From contig NZ_CP023439.1 in NCBI RefSeq assembly GCF_002354895.1, positions 992,001-1,056,000 of the forward strand: DNA of 64,000 nt, in the 5' to 3' direction. Positions 18,647 through 28,953 of the stretch are shown here, piece after piece. The stretch's first letter is position 1. Every line of letters begins with the position of its first letter. The translations under genes and the position numbers were made by a program. The notes beneath the pieces are model-generated. The model did no database searches. It was not told the origin of the DNA and worked only from the letters and a program-made list of their open reading frames with translations. The DNA comes from Thauera sp. K11 (GTDB lineage: Bacteria > Pseudomonadota > Gammaproteobacteria > Burkholderiales > Rhodocyclaceae).

Positions 18647-19465
18647 ATGACGAATCCCCTGCTACGCAATCTGCTCCCCGCCGCGCTGGCGGCGACCGTC
18701 GCCGTCGCCTGCCAGACGGTCCAGACCACGGCAGGCGGCACGGTAGGCGTCGATCGGACGCAGATGATGATGGTCTCCGCCCAGGAGGTGGAGCAGGCGT
18801 CGCGCCAGCAATACCAGCAGATGCTGGCCGAGGCCCGCAGCAAGAACGCGCTCAATCGCGATCCGGCACAGTTGCAGCGGGTGCGCACCATCGTGTCGAG
18901 GCTCACCGCGCAGGCGGGCGCCTTCCGCCAGGACGCGATGCGCTGGCAGTGGGAAGTCAACGTCTTCAGTTCGGATGAACTCAACGCCTGGTGCATGGCG
19001 GGAGGCAAGATGGCCATCTACACCGGCCTCATCGACCGGCTGAAGCTGAGCGACGACGAGATCGCCGCGGTGATGGGGCACGAGATCGCCCATGCGCTGC
19101 GCGAACATGCGCGCGAGAAGGTGTCGAAGTCCATGGTCACCGGCCTGGGCGTGTCGGTCGCCGGGGCGCTGCTCGGCGTGGGTTCTGCCGGCCAGGACCT
19201 GATGAACACGGTGGCCAAGGTCACCTTCGAGCTGCCGAATTCGCGCGAGTACGAGATCGAGGCCGATCGCATGGGCGTCGAACTCGCGGCCCGTGCCGGA
19301 TACGACCCACGGGCCGCGGTGACGTTGTGGAACAAGATGGCCAGCGCCTCCAACGGCGGGCCGCCGCAGTGGCTGTCCACCCACCCCTCGCATGCCACCC
19401 GCCAGCGCGAGCTGACGGAGTACTCGGCGCGCGTGATGCCGCTCTACGAACGCGCCCGCCGCTGA
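18647..19465 (+). CDS. M48 family metallopeptidase, probable lipoprotein
   Basis: Zinc peptidase of 272 residues with HExxH (GHEIAHALREH, near 145) and the downstream third-ligand region EYEIEADRMGVELAARAGY. The N-terminus MTNPLLRNLLPAALAATVAV ends in a cysteine (AVAC), consistent with a signal peptide II site, so an outer-membrane or periplasmic location is inferred. It resembles the LoiP/YcaL group of envelope quality-control proteases. TGACGGAGGAGGCCGGC provides the ribosome binding site. Confidence 0.87.
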   Translation: MTNPLLRNLLPAALAATVAVACQTVQTTAGGTVGVDRTQMMMVSAQEVEQASRQQYQQMLAEARSKNALNRDPAQLQRVRTIVSRLTAQAGAFRQDAMRWQWEVNVFSSDELNAWCMAGGKMAIYTGLIDRLKLSDDEIAAVMGHEIAHALREHAREKVSKSMVTGLGVSVAGALLGVGSAGQDLMNTVAKVTFELPNSREYEIEADRMGVELAARAGYDPRAAVTLWNKMASASNGGPPQWLSTHPSHATRQRELTEYSARVMPLYERARR

Positions 19466-19561
19466 GCCCGGACGCGCGGCCAAGGCCGCCGGCGCCCTGC
19501 TGTTCAGCCCCGCGGGCTTTGTGAAATAATCGTAACCTTTTCTTTCCTTGGATCTTATTGG

Positions 19562-20971
19562 ATGGAAGCCCAAACGCTGTACGAAAAGCTCTGGTCGAGC
19601 CACGTCGTCCACCAGGAGGCCGACGGCACGGCGCTGATCTACATCGACCGCCATCTGGTGCATGAAGTCACCAGTCCGCAGGCATTCGAAGGTCTCAAGC
19701 TCGCCGGGCGCAAGCCGTGGCGCGTGTCGTCCATCGTGGCGACGGCCGACCACAACACGCCGACCGACCACTGGGATCAGGGCATCCAGGACCCGGTGTC
19801 GCGGCAGCAGGTCGAGACGCTGGACGCCAACATCCGCGAGGTGGGTTCGCTCGCCTACTTCCCGTTCAAGGACGAGCGGCAGGGCATCGTCCACGTCATC
19901 GGCCCGGAAAACGGCGCCACGCTGCCGGGCATGACCGTCGTCTGCGGCGACTCGCACACCTCGACGCACGGCGCCTTCGGCTGTCTGGCGCACGGCATCG
20001 GCACGTCCGAGGTCGAACACGTGATGGCCACGCAATGCCTGCTGCAGAAGAAGTCGAAGACCATGCTGATCAAGGTCGACGGGCAACTGGGCCGCGGCGT
20101 CACCGCCAAGGACGTCGTGCTCGCCATCATCGGCAGGATCGGTACCGCGGGCGGCACCGGCTATGCGGTGGAGTTCGGCGGCAGCGCGATCCGCGCGCTG
20201 TCGATGGAAGGCCGCATGACGATCTGCAACATGGCGATCGAGGCCGGCGCGCGTGCCGGCATGGTCGGCGTCGACGACACGACCATCGCCTACCTGCAGG
20301 ACAAGCCGTTCGCGCCCAAGGGCGAACTGTGGGACAAGGCGGCCGCCTACTGGCGCACGCTCAAGAGCGACGACGGCGCGCAGTTCGACGAGGTGGTCGA
20401 GCTCGATGCCGCCGCGATCCAGCCGCAGGTCACCTGGGGCACGTCGCCCGAGATGGTGGTGACGATCAACGACCGCGTGCCCGACCCGGCGTGCGAAGCC
20501 GATCCGGTCAGGCGCGAAGGCATGGAACGGGCGCTGCGGTACATGGGCCTCGAAGCCAACACGCCGCTGACCGAGATCGGGGTCGACCAGGTCTTCATCG
20601 GTTCCTGCACCAACTCCCGCATCGAGGATCTGCGCGAAGCGGCCGCGATCGCCAGGGGGCGCACCAAGGCGGCGAACGTGCGCCGCGTGCTGGTGGTGCC
20701 GGGTTCCGGCCTGGTCAAGCGCCAGGCCGAGGCCGAAGGGCTGCACGAAGTGTTCATCGAGGCGGGCTTCGAATGGCGCGAACCGGGCTGTTCGATGTGC
20801 CTGGCGATGAACGCCGACCGCCTGGAGCCGGGCGAGCGCTGCGCATCGACCTCGAACCGCAATTTCGAGGGGCGCCAGGGCGCGGGCGGACGCACCCACC
20901 TGGTGAGCCCGGCGATGGCCGCCGCCGCTGCGGTGACCGGCCACTTCGTCGACGTGCGTACGCTGGCCTGA
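19562..20971 (+). CDS. leuC: 3-isopropylmalate dehydratase large subunit
   Basis: Iron-sulfur isomerase subunit converting 2-isopropylmalate to 3-isopropylmalate in leucine synthesis. The 469 residues carry the cluster cysteines in SCTNSR (near 345) and CSMCLAMN (near 405-412) and the aconitase signatures [12 protein letters not shown] near 130. Full length. It opens the leuC-entericidin-leuD-leuB-asd group. Confidence 0.96.
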   Translation: MEAQTLYEKLWSSHVVHQEADGTALIYIDRHLVHEVTSPQAFEGLKLAGRKPWRVSSIVATADHNTPTDHWDQGIQDPVSRQQVETLDANIREVGSLAYFPFKDERQGIVHVIGPENGATLPGMTVVCGDSHTSTHGAFGCLAHGIGTSEVEHVMATQCLLQKKSKTMLIKVDGQLGRGVTAKDVVLAIIGRIGTAGGTGYAVEFGGSAIRALSMEGRMTICNMAIEAGARAGMVGVDDTTIAYLQDKPFAPKGELWDKAAAYWRTLKSDDGAQFDEVVELDAAAIQPQVTWGTSPEMVVTINDRVPDPACEADPVRREGMERALRYMGLEANTPLTEIGVDQVFIGSCTNSRIEDLREAAAIARGRTKAANVRRVLVVPGSGLVKRQAEAEGLHEVFIEAGFEWREPGCSMCLAMNADRLEPGERCASTSNRNFEGRQGAGGRTHLVSPAMAAAAAVTGHFVDVRTLA

Positions 20972-20995
20972 GGCCGCGCGGAGACAGGACGGATC

Positions 20996-21124
20996 ATGAG
21001 ACAACTGGCAATCCTTCTCGCCATGCTCTGCCTGGGCGCGAGCGTCGCCGCCTGCAACACGGTGCGCGGCATCGGGCAGGACATCGAACGCGGTGGCGAG
21101 ATCATCCAGAGGACAGCGAAATAA
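20996..21124 (+). CDS. Entericidin-like small lipoprotein
   Basis: A 42-residue lipoprotein lies between leuC and leuD. Its signal peptide [20 protein letters not shown] ends in a lipobox cysteine at 20, followed by [20 protein letters not shown], matching the entericidin A/B family (CNTxRGxGxDI). The stop overlaps the leuD start by one base (TAATG), so the two are translationally coupled. Enterobacterial EcnA/EcnB are a bacteriolytic lipoprotein pair; function here is unknown. GGAGACAGGA precedes the ATG. Confidence 0.85.
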   Translation: MRQLAILLAMLCLGASVAACNTVRGIGQDIERGGEIIQRTAK

Positions 21125-21762
21125 TGAAGCCCTTTACCGTTCTCGATGGACTGGTGGCGCCGCTCGACCGCGCCAACGTCGACACCGACGCCATCATCCC
21201 CAAGCAGTTCCTGAAGTCGATCAAGCGCAGCGGCTTCGGCCCCAACGCTTTCGACGAATGGCGCTACCTCGACGTCGGCCAGCCGGGCCAGGACAACAGC
21301 AGGCGTCCGCTGAACCCGGACTTCGTGCTGAACCAGCCGCGCTACCAGGGCGCGCAGATCCTGCTGACGCGCGACAACTTCGGCTGCGGCAGCTCGCGCG
21401 AGCATGCGCCGTGGGCGCTGGAAGACTACGGCTTTCGCGTGCTGATCGGGCCGGGCTTCGCCGACATCTTCTACAACAACAGCTTCAAGAACGGCCTGCT
21501 GCCGATCAAGCTCGCCGCCGGCGAGGTGGACGAACTGTTCCGCCAGTGCGCGGCGACCGAGGGCTACCGCCTGAAGGTGGACCTCGCGGCGCAGACGATC
21601 ACGCGCCCGGACGGCAGGGCCATCGCCTTCGACGTCGATCCCTTCCGCAGGGAATGCCTGCTCAACGGCTGGGACGACATCGGCCTCACGCTGCGCCATG
21701 CCGACGAGATCCGCGCCTTCGAGGCGCGGCGGCGTGCCGAGCATCCCTATTACTTCGCCTGA
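21124..21762 (+). CDS. leuD: 3-isopropylmalate dehydratase small subunit
   Basis: Swivel-domain subunit that pairs with LeuC, 212 residues. The conserved [14 protein letters not shown] near 20-33, the [15 protein letters not shown] motif near 89-103 and the [13 protein letters not shown] motif are all present. The ATG overlaps the stop of the entericidin gene. Full family length, no damage. Confidence 0.96.
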   Translation: MKPFTVLDGLVAPLDRANVDTDAIIPKQFLKSIKRSGFGPNAFDEWRYLDVGQPGQDNSRRPLNPDFVLNQPRYQGAQILLTRDNFGCGSSREHAPWALEDYGFRVLIGPGFADIFYNNSFKNGLLPIKLAAGEVDELFRQCAATEGYRLKVDLAAQTITRPDGRAIAFDVDPFRRECLLNGWDDIGLTLRHADEIRAFEARRRAEHPYYFA

Positions 21763-21798
21763 CGCGCAGGCGCCGGGTTTGTCTGGAGAATCGATTCG

Positions 21799-22863
21799 AT
21801 GAAGATCTGTGTGTTGCCGGGTGACGGCATCGGGCCGGAAATCATGGCGCAGGCCGTGCGCGTGCTGCAGGCGCTCGACCTGAAGTTCGAGATGGAAGAG
21901 GGCCTGGTCGGCGGCTGCGCCGTCGATGCGGCGGGTACGCCGCTGCCGGAGGCGACGCTGAAGCTCGCGCGCGAGGCGGACGCCATCCTGCTGGGTGCGG
22001 TCGGCGGCCCGAAGTGGGACACCTATCCCCGCGACCAGCGCCCCGAGCGCGGCCTGCTCGGCATCCGCAAGGAACTCGGGCTCTTCGCCAACCTGCGCCC
22101 GGCCATCCTCTACCCCGAGCTGGCCAACGCCTCCACGCTGAAGCCGGAGGTGGTTTCCGGGCTCGACATCCTGATCGTGCGGGAACTCACCGGCGACATC
22201 TACTTCGGCCAGCCGCGCGGCATCGAGACGCGCGAGGTCGACGGCGAGAACCAGCGCGTGGGCTGGAACACGATGATCTACGCCGAGTACGAGATTCGCC
22301 GCATCCTGCGCGTGGCCTTCGAGGCGGCGATGAAGCGCGGCCGCAGGCTGTGCTCCGTCGACAAGATGAACGTGCTCGAAACCACTCAACTTTGGCGCGA
22401 CATTGCCGAAGAAACGAAAAAGGATTACCCGGAGGTCGAGCTTACCCACATGCTGGTCGACAACGCGGCCATGCAACTGGTGCGAAACCCCAAGCAGTTC
22501 GACGTGATGGTGACCGGCAACATGTTCGGCGACATCCTGTCCGACGAGGCATCGATGCTGACGGGCTCGATCGGCATGCTACCGTCGGCGTCGCTCAACG
22601 CCGACAACAAGGGCATGTACGAGCCCTCGCACGGTTCGGCGCCGGACATCGCCGGCCGTAACGTGGCCAACCCGCTGGCGACGATGCTGTCGGCGGCGAT
22701 GATGATGCGCTACTCGTTCGACGACGAGGCATCGGCGCAGCGCATCGAGAACGCGGTGAAGAAGGTGCTCGCGCAGGGTTATCGCACCGGCGACATCTAC
22801 GAGCCGGGCACGCGCCGCGTGGGCACGAAGGAAATGGGCGACGCGGTGCTGGCCGTGCTGTAA
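21799..22863 (+). CDS. leuB: 3-isopropylmalate dehydrogenase
   Basis: NAD-dependent oxidative decarboxylation of 3-isopropylmalate to 2-oxoisocaproate. The 354-residue protein shows [10 protein letters not shown] at the start, [10 protein letters not shown], and the signature [20 protein letters not shown] near 238-257, followed by [21 protein letters not shown] precedes the ATG. Third leu gene of the run. Confidence 0.96.
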   Translation: MKICVLPGDGIGPEIMAQAVRVLQALDLKFEMEEGLVGGCAVDAAGTPLPEATLKLAREADAILLGAVGGPKWDTYPRDQRPERGLLGIRKELGLFANLRPAILYPELANASTLKPEVVSGLDILIVRELTGDIYFGQPRGIETREVDGENQRVGWNTMIYAEYEIRRILRVAFEAAMKRGRRLCSVDKMNVLETTQLWRDIAEETKKDYPEVELTHMLVDNAAMQLVRNPKQFDVMVTGNMFGDILSDEASMLTGSIGMLPSASLNADNKGMYEPSHGSAPDIAGRNVANPLATMLSAAMMMRYSFDDEASAQRIENAVKKVLAQGYRTGDIYEPGTRRVGTKEMGDAVLAVL

Positions 22864-22901
22864 TCGCGAAGAACTGAAGCTTGAACTGGAGAAGTAAAGT
22901 G

Positions 22902-24035
22902 ATGAATCGAGTCGGTCTGGTCGGCTGGCGCGGAATGGTCGGTTCCGTGCTGATGCAGCGCATGGTGGAAGAGGGCGACTTCGCCTACATCGAACCGGTG
23001 TATTTCTCGACTTCGAACGCCGGCGGCAAGGCGCCGGCGTTCGGCGGCAAGGAGGCGGCCGAACCGCTGCAGGACGCGACGAACATCGACGCGCTCAAGG
23101 CATGCGACATCGTCATCACCTGCCAGGGCGGCGACTACACCAAGGCGGTGTATCCGAAGCTGCGCGCGGCGGGCTGGAAGGGCCACTGGATCGATGCCGC
23201 CAGCGCGCTGCGCATGGAAGACAACGCGGTGATCGTCCTCGATCCGGTCAACCGCAACGTCATCGACGCCGCGCTGGCCAGGGGCGGCCGCGACTGGATC
23301 GGCGGCAACTGCACGGTGTCGCTGATGCTGATGGGCCTGGGCGGCCTGTTCAGGCATGGCCTCGTCGAGTGGATCTCGGCCATGACGTACCAGGCGGCGT
23401 CGGGCGCCGGTGCGCAGAACATGCGCGAACTGATCTCGCAGATGGGCGCCATCCACGAATCGGTGAAGGATCTGCTGGCGGACCCGGCGTCCGCCATCCT
23501 CGAGATCGACCGCAAGGTCGCCGAGACGATCCGCTCCGACGCCTTCCCGACCAAGCATTTCCGCAATACGCCGCTGGCCGGCAGCCTGATCCCGTGGATC
23601 GACGTGCCGGTCGAGGACGGCCAGAGCAAGGAGGAGTGGAAGGGCGGCGCCGAGTGCAACAAGATCCTCGGCAACGCGCCTTTCCGCAGCGCCGGCTCGA
23701 TCCCGATCGACGGCCTGTGCGTGCGCATCGGCGCGATGCGCTGCCACTCCCAGGCGCTGACGATCAAGCTGAAGAAGGATGCGCCGCTCGACGAACTGGC
23801 CGACATCATCGCCGGTGCCAACCCGTGGGTGAAGGTGGTGCCCAACGAGCGCGAGATCACCGAGCGCGAACTGACGCCGACGGCCGTGACCGGCACCCTG
23901 GCGGTGCCCGTCGGACGCCTGCACAAGCTGGCGATGGGCGACGATTACCTCGGTGCCTTCACGGTGGGCGACCAGTTGCTGTGGGGTGCGGCCGAACCGC
24001 TGCGCCGCATGCTGCGCATCCTGCTCGAGCGCTGA
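22902..24035 (+). CDS. asd: Aspartate-semialdehyde dehydrogenase
   Basis: NADPH-dependent reduction of aspartyl phosphate, leading to lysine, diaminopimelate, threonine and methionine. 377 residues: [11 protein letters not shown] at the N-terminus binds NADP, the catalytic cysteine is in [12 protein letters not shown] near 136, and [18 protein letters not shown] holds the substrate-binding and catalytic histidine. The ATG at 22902 was chosen over an in-frame upstream start because conserved sequence begins there and GGAGAAG precedes it. Confidence 0.96.
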   Translation: MNRVGLVGWRGMVGSVLMQRMVEEGDFAYIEPVYFSTSNAGGKAPAFGGKEAAEPLQDATNIDALKACDIVITCQGGDYTKAVYPKLRAAGWKGHWIDAASALRMEDNAVIVLDPVNRNVIDAALARGGRDWIGGNCTVSLMLMGLGGLFRHGLVEWISAMTYQAASGAGAQNMRELISQMGAIHESVKDLLADPASAILEIDRKVAETIRSDAFPTKHFRNTPLAGSLIPWIDVPVEDGQSKEEWKGGAECNKILGNAPFRSAGSIPIDGLCVRIGAMRCHSQALTIKLKKDAPLDELADIIAGANPWVKVVPNEREITERELTPTAVTGTLAVPVGRLHKLAMGDDYLGAFTVGDQLLWGAAEPLRRMLRILLER

Positions 24036-24046
24036 ACGTGCAACAC

Positions 24047-24068
24047 CCGCCGGGCAGCGTCCCGGCGG
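24047..24068 (+). terminator. Hairpin after asd
   Basis: CCGCCGGG and CCCGGCGG form an 8-base stem with a 6-base loop just after the asd stop. There is no T run, so intrinsic termination is doubtful. Confidence 0.3.
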
Positions 24069-24215
24069 TCGCCGTGGCCGGGATCCGGCATTTCGTCACG
24101 GCGTAAGGCGTAGCAGGCAGGATGATTACTGCGTGAAGCAAGGACGGGATGCTAGATTGCCAGCCACATTGCGTTGGCAGGCATCCTGGGGATACGGCTT
24201 GGGGAGAAACGCAGG

Positions 24216-27200
24216 TTGAAGAAACTCATGAAGACGTCGCGCAGGGCTTCGCTGATCGCGTTGGCGATCGCCTCGTTCCCGATCGGCTGCCACGCGGCCG
24301 GCCTGGGGCAGATCAACGTTTTCAGCGGCCTCGGACAACCGCTCAGGGCGGAGATCGCCGTCAGCGCCACACCGCAGGAGCTGCAGTCGCTCGTGGCGCA
24401 CATCGCGTCGCCGGATGCCTTCAAGGCGGCGAACCTGCCGTACTCGGCGGCTGCCGCAAGCATCCGCGTCAGCCTCGACACGCGCAGCGGCAGGCCGGTG
24501 ATCCGGCTCTCCAGCGCGAAACCGATCAACGATCCCTTCGTCGAGCTCCTCGTGGAACTCAACTGGGCATCGGGCCAACTGGCGCGCGGATACACCTTCC
24601 TGCTCGATCCGGTGGATGTCGCCGCGCCCAAACCCGCGGCTGCCCGGGTCGAGGCCGCTCCCGCTCCCGTTCAGCCTGCACCCAGGATGGCGCCCCCGCC
24701 ACCTCCCGTTGCCCGGGAGATCGAGCGTGCGCCGGCGAGCGCGCCCGCGCCCGAACGATATACCGTGAAGCGCGGCGACACCCTGCGCGGCATCGCCGGC
24801 AGCACCGCGCCGGCCGGTGCGAATCTCGACCAGATGCTGATCGCGCTGTTCCGCGCGAATCCCGGAGCGTTCGAGGGTGCCAACATCAATCGTCTGAAGG
24901 CGGGGGCGGTCCTGTCCGTGCCTTCCGCGGAGCGCGTGCAGGCGGTCGATCCCGCCGAGGCGCGGCGCGAGATCCTCGCCCAGGCGACCGACTTCGACGC
25001 CTATCGCCGGCGGCTGGCCGGCGCCGTCGGCGCACCGTCGGAAGCGTCCGAGGCTGCGGCCGAGCAGGCCAGCGGCGGGCGCATCGTGCCCAGGGTGGAA
25101 GAGGCCCGTCCGGCCGACGAGCCGAAGGACAAGGTGCGCGTCTCGCGCTCGGAAAGTCCGGCGGGGGGCGACACGAATGCCCGCCTGCAGGTGCTGGAAG
25201 AAGAACTCGCCACCCGTGAGAAGGCGCTGAAGGATGCGAATGAGCGGCTCGCCCAGCTCGAGACGAGCATACGCGACCTGCAGAAGCTGCTCGAGCTGCG
25301 CAGCGCCTCGCTCGCCCAGGCGCAGCAGCAGGCGGGTGGCACCCGTCCGGAAGCCGCTGCGGCGCCGGCTGCGCCCGCCACGCCGCCGGCGCCCGCCGCC
25401 GGGTCTCCGGTACCGGCCGGGACTGTCGGCGTGCCGGCGGCGTCGAGCGAGATCGCCAAGGCGGACGTGCCGCCGGAAGTGAAGCCCGAGCCGATCCCCG
25501 CACCCCAGCCTGCCCCGGCGCCCCAGGCCGCTCCGACGCCCAAGCCCGCGCCGAAGAAGGCGCAGGCCGCGCCTCCGCCGCCGGAAGAGCCCGGCTTCAT
25601 CGAGTCGCTGCTCCAGGATTCATCGACGCTGGCCGCAGGCGGCGGCGTGGCGGCTTTGCTGCTCGCCCTGGCGGGGCTCAAGCTGCGTCAGCGCAGGGAT
25701 CGCAATGCCGCCGGGACCGCCGAAACCGAAACGGCCGGCACGACGCAACTGCCGGAGCAGGGAGCGGTGTTCGGCGAGACCGGAGGCCAGAGCGTCGATA
25801 CCGGCAACAGCGTGCTGATGACCGATTTCAGCCAGTCCGGCCTGTCGGCGATCGACACCGACGAAGGCGTCGATCCCGTGGCCGAGGCCGACGTGTACAT
25901 GGCGTATGGTCGGGATGCCCAGGCCGAAGAGATCCTGCAGGACGCCATGAAGGCCGACCCCGATCGTGCGGCCATCCATCTGAAACTGCTCGAGATCTAT
26001 GCGCAGCGCAAGAACGTGAAGCAGTTCGAGATGGTGGCCACCGAGCTGTATGCCCGTACCGGCGGCCGCGGTGCGGACTGGGAGCGCGCTGCCGTGATGG
26101 GCCGCAAGCTGGACCCGGACAATCCGCTCTATGGCATCCAGGGCGCGGCACGCACCGAAGGGCTCGCCGCGCCGGCGACCGAACCGTCCCTGGCAGCCGC
26201 CGGGCTGGCCGCGGCCGCAGCCGTCGTGGCCACCCGGGCCGATGCCGGGAACCCTGCCGGCGCGCCGGAAATCGCCAGGAAACCGGAAACCGGGCCGTCC
26301 GTGGCTGCTTCCGAGGCCGAGGCGGCGGTGGAGGCTGCGGCGGTCGAAAGCCTGTCGGCGCTGGACTTCACCACCTCGCTGCCGATCGAGCCGAGCCAGT
26401 CGCAGCTCAAGGAGACCTGGACGTTGCCGGGCGACCTGGGCCGGTTCGCCAAGGATGAGGCGGACAGGGCCGAAGGCGCTGAGGCGCCCGTCCCGGACTT
26501 CACGGCGAGCGCCATCGAGGTGCCGGAACTGGACGTCATCGATTTCGACCTCGGCCTCGGCGAGCCCGACACCGCCGCGGTACAGGCCGTGGCGGAACAG
26601 GCCGTCGCCGGCGAGGCGGACAACGCGGATGCGACCGGGCCCGGCGACCAGAGCCTGACCTTCGATCTCGACAACGTGGATGCCCCGGCCGTGCCGGCGG
26701 CAGACGCCCAGGCTGCGAAAGAGGCCGGAGCGCTGCCGGACGTCCAGGGCGATGCGGTAACGGCCAGCGCGTTCGATTTCGAGCTGTCCGATTTCCAGCT
26801 CGAGCCGGCCGAGGATGCCGCACCCGATCTCGACGCGACGATGCTGGATGCCCCGCCGGCGGCGTTCGAGCCGGAGACGACCGCCCTCGGCATGGATTTC
26901 GAGTCGGCCGCCGAGACACCGAACCGCATCGATGCCGCACCGGACCTCAAGGCGACGGTGATCTCCCCGGAGCCGCCGGCCTTCGACCCCGATGCCACCG
27001 CGCTCGATCTCGATTTCGAGCTTCCCGACATGTCCGGCATCGGTTCGGTCGTGCCGCCGGCGGACCGGCCGCCGCATCCCGATGCCGCGGCCTCCGGCGA
27101 GGACCTGCCCGAGACGGATCTGGAAAAGACGAGCTTCGATGCCAGCCTGCTCGATTTCGACTTCGACATCGAGCCGCAGGCCCAGGGTGCCGAATCCGCA

Positions 27201-27494
27201 CCCGCGCCGAGCCTGGATCTCACCTCCATCGACCTCGATCTGAACAGCTTCGGCGAAGCGGACGGCCTCCCGGCGGAAACCCCGGCCGGGGCGCAATCGC
27301 CGCAGCCGGCGGCGGCGGCCGATGCGCCGCTCCCCGAGAATTTCGAGGAAATCGAGACCAAGCTGGAACTGGCCCGTGCCTACGAGGAAATGGGCGACAA
27401 GGAAGGTGCCCTCGAACTGCTGGAAGAAGTGCTGCGCGAGGGCGGTACCCGGCAGCAGGCCAGCGCGCGCGAGATGATGGACCGGCTCGGATGA
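24216..27494 (+). CDS. fimV: FimV/TspA-family cell-pole hub protein
   Basis: Large inner-membrane hub linked to type IV pilus assembly and polar localisation. Of about 1092 residues, a signal-like segment opens the protein. It is followed by the FimV N-terminal domain (GLGQINVFSGLGQPLRAEI), a LysM peptidoglycan-binding domain near 180-230 and a coiled coil near 320-365. A membrane segment (GGVAALLLALAGLKLR) is near 470, then a long acidic region with repeated DFEL/LDFD motifs, and a C-terminal TPR-like FimV domain (LELARAYEEMGDKEGALELL). The TTG at 24216 follows GGGGAG at good spacing; ATG at 24228 is the alternative. No pil genes are nearby. Confidence 0.9.
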   Translation: MKKLMKTSRRASLIALAIASFPIGCHAAGLGQINVFSGLGQPLRAEIAVSATPQELQSLVAHIASPDAFKAANLPYSAAAASIRVSLDTRSGRPVIRLSSAKPINDPFVELLVELNWASGQLARGYTFLLDPVDVAAPKPAAARVEAAPAPVQPAPRMAPPPPPVAREIERAPASAPAPERYTVKRGDTLRGIAGSTAPAGANLDQMLIALFRANPGAFEGANINRLKAGAVLSVPSAERVQAVDPAEARREILAQATDFDAYRRRLAGAVGAPSEASEAAAEQASGGRIVPRVEEARPADEPKDKVRVSRSESPAGGDTNARLQVLEEELATREKALKDANERLAQLETSIRDLQKLLELRSASLAQAQQQAGGTRPEAAAAPAAPATPPAPAAGSPVPAGTVGVPAASSEIAKADVPPEVKPEPIPAPQPAPAPQAAPTPKPAPKKAQAAPPPPEEPGFIESLLQDSSTLAAGGGVAALLLALAGLKLRQRRDRNAAGTAETETAGTTQLPEQGAVFGETGGQSVDTGNSVLMTDFSQSGLSAIDTDEGVDPVAEADVYMAYGRDAQAEEILQDAMKADPDRAAIHLKLLEIYAQRKNVKQFEMVATELYARTGGRGADWERAAVMGRKLDPDNPLYGIQGAARTEGLAAPATEPSLAAAGLAAAAAVVATRADAGNPAGAPEIARKPETGPSVAASEAEAAVEAAAVESLSALDFTTSLPIEPSQSQLKETWTLPGDLGRFAKDEADRAEGAEAPVPDFTASAIEVPELDVIDFDLGLGEPDTAAVQAVAEQAVAGEADNADATGPGDQSLTFDLDNVDAPAVPAADAQAAKEAGALPDVQGDAVTASAFDFELSDFQLEPAEDAAPDLDATMLDAPPAAFEPETTALGMDFESAAETPNRIDAAPDLKATVISPEPPAFDPDATALDLDFELPDMSGIGSVVPPADRPPHPDAAASGEDLPETDLEKTSFDASLLDFDFDIEPQAQGAESAPAPSLDLTSIDLDLNSFGEADGLPAETPAGAQSPQPAAAADAPLPENFEEIETKLELARAYEEMGDKEGALELLEEVLREGGTRQQASAREMMDRLG

Positions 27495-27553
27495 GCCAGG
27501 CCGCGGGGCCGCTGCGCAGCGAGATGCTGGCAGCGGCCTTTCGTTCCTGATCG

Positions 27554-28159
27554 ATGCATTCCGGTTTTCTTTTGCTGCTGTGGCTGATCGGCGTCGCGCT
27601 CGTGCAGTTCATGCCGACGGGCGTCCTGATCGGGCTTGCCGTGGCCTGTCTGGCCATTGCCGGGATGGCGGCAGGAGGGCGCCTGGTGCGCCTGTTGCGC
27701 CGCACGCGCTTCCTGCTGCTCGCCATCTTCGTGCTTTTCGCGTGGTTCACGCCGGGAGAGGCGATCTTCGCCGACTGGCCGCATGCGAGCCCCACCCGTG
27801 AGGGACTGGCGCTGGCCGGCCGGCATCTCGCGCATCTCGCCGCCGTCGTCGGCAGCGTGGCGGTGCTGCTGGAGCGCCTCCCGGTGGATCGGCTGGTCGG
27901 CGGCCTGCACGCGCTCTGCCGCCCGCTGGCGTGGATCGGTTTGCCGGTGGAGCGCATCGCGCTGCGCCTGCTGCTCGTGCTGCGCTACGTCGAATCCTCG
28001 ACCGTCGATGGAGCGGGCGACTGGCGCGCATGGTTGATGGGTGAAGGCCGCGTGGCGGGGAGCGAGAGGGTACGCCTCACGGTGGAGCCGGTCGGCGTTC
28101 GCGAACTGGTGCTCGGCGTGTTCGTGGCGGGCGGGCTGTTGTGGTGGAAGCTCGGGTGA
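27554..28159 (+). CDS. CbiQ/EcfT-like integral membrane protein
   Basis: Polytopic protein of 201 residues with about five hydrophobic segments, resembling the transmembrane T component of energy-coupling factor transporters (CbiQ family). A cytoplasmic-helix-like segment ERLPVDRLVGGLHALCRPL lies near 107-125. No ECF ATPase or S component is nearby, so transport cannot be claimed. It sits between fimV and truA and its stop overlaps the likely truA GTG start. Function unknown. Confidence 0.6.
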   Translation: MHSGFLLLLWLIGVALVQFMPTGVLIGLAVACLAIAGMAAGGRLVRLLRRTRFLLLAIFVLFAWFTPGEAIFADWPHASPTREGLALAGRHLAHLAAVVGSVAVLLERLPVDRLVGGLHALCRPLAWIGLPVERIALRLLLVLRYVESSTVDGAGDWRAWLMGEGRVAGSERVRLTVEPVGVRELVLGVFVAGGLLWWKLG

Positions 28160-28953
28160 GGCGGATCGCCCTTGGCGTGGAATACGCCGGCGATGCTTTC
28201 GAGGGATGGCAGAGCCAGCCACACGGACGCACGGTCCAGGACGTCCTCGAGGCCGCACTGGCGAAGATCGGCGGAGAGCCGGTGCGCCTGCATTGCGCGG
28301 GGCGTACCGACACCGGGGTCCATGCGACGGCCCAGGTGGCGCATTTCGACACCGCGGCCGTGCGCCCGATGTCGGCCTGGGTGCGCGGCGTCAATGCGCA
28401 TCTGCCGCGCGCCGTGGTCGTGCGCTGGGCGGTCGCGGTGGACGAGGACTTCCACGCCCGCTTCCTCGCCTACGAACGGCGCTACCGCTACGTGCTGGTG
28501 AATGCGCCCACCCGCCCTGCGCTGCTGGCCGGGCGGGTAGGGTGGTTCCACCTGCCGCTGGACGCGCGCGCGATGGCGGCGGCGGTGGCCCATCTGGCCG
28601 GATCGCACGACTTCACCACCTTTCGCGCGGCAGGCTGCCAGGCGCGCAGCCCGATCCGCCACATGCACGAGGCGACGGTGCGCCGCGAAGGCGCCTGCTT
28701 CGTCTTCGATTTCCGTGCCGACGGTTTTCTGCACCACATGATCCGCAACCTCGTCGGCGCGCTGGTGTACGTCGGCAAGGGCAGGTACCCGCCGGACTGG
28801 CTGGCCGAGGTGCTCGCGGCGCGGGACCGCAGCCTCGCGGCGCCGACCTTCGCGCCGGACGGCCTTTACCTGTGCGGCGTGAGCTACCCCCCGCGATGGT
28901 CCCTGCCGGATGATGGGCGTATCATCGCGGTGCCCCAGCTACCCCTGATCTGA
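28156..28953 (+). CDS. truA: tRNA pseudouridine(38-40) synthase TruA
   Basis: Isomerises uridines 38-40 in the anticodon arm of many tRNAs. The 265-residue protein carries the catalytic aspartate in CAGRTDTGVHA near 50-60, the RYRYVL segment and the C-terminal HHMIRNLVGALVYVG motif. The start is probably the GTG at 28156, overlapping the upstream stop (GTGA). GTG codons at 28141 and 28144 would add a short extension. Next to trpF, as in many proteobacteria. Confidence 0.93.
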   Translation: MRRIALGVEYAGDAFEGWQSQPHGRTVQDVLEAALAKIGGEPVRLHCAGRTDTGVHATAQVAHFDTAAVRPMSAWVRGVNAHLPRAVVVRWAVAVDEDFHARFLAYERRYRYVLVNAPTRPALLAGRVGWFHLPLDARAMAAAVAHLAGSHDFTTFRAAGCQARSPIRHMHEATVRREGACFVFDFRADGFLHHMIRNLVGALVYVGKGRYPPDWLAEVLAARDRSLAAPTFAPDGLYLCGVSYPPRWSLPDDGRIIAVPQLPLI

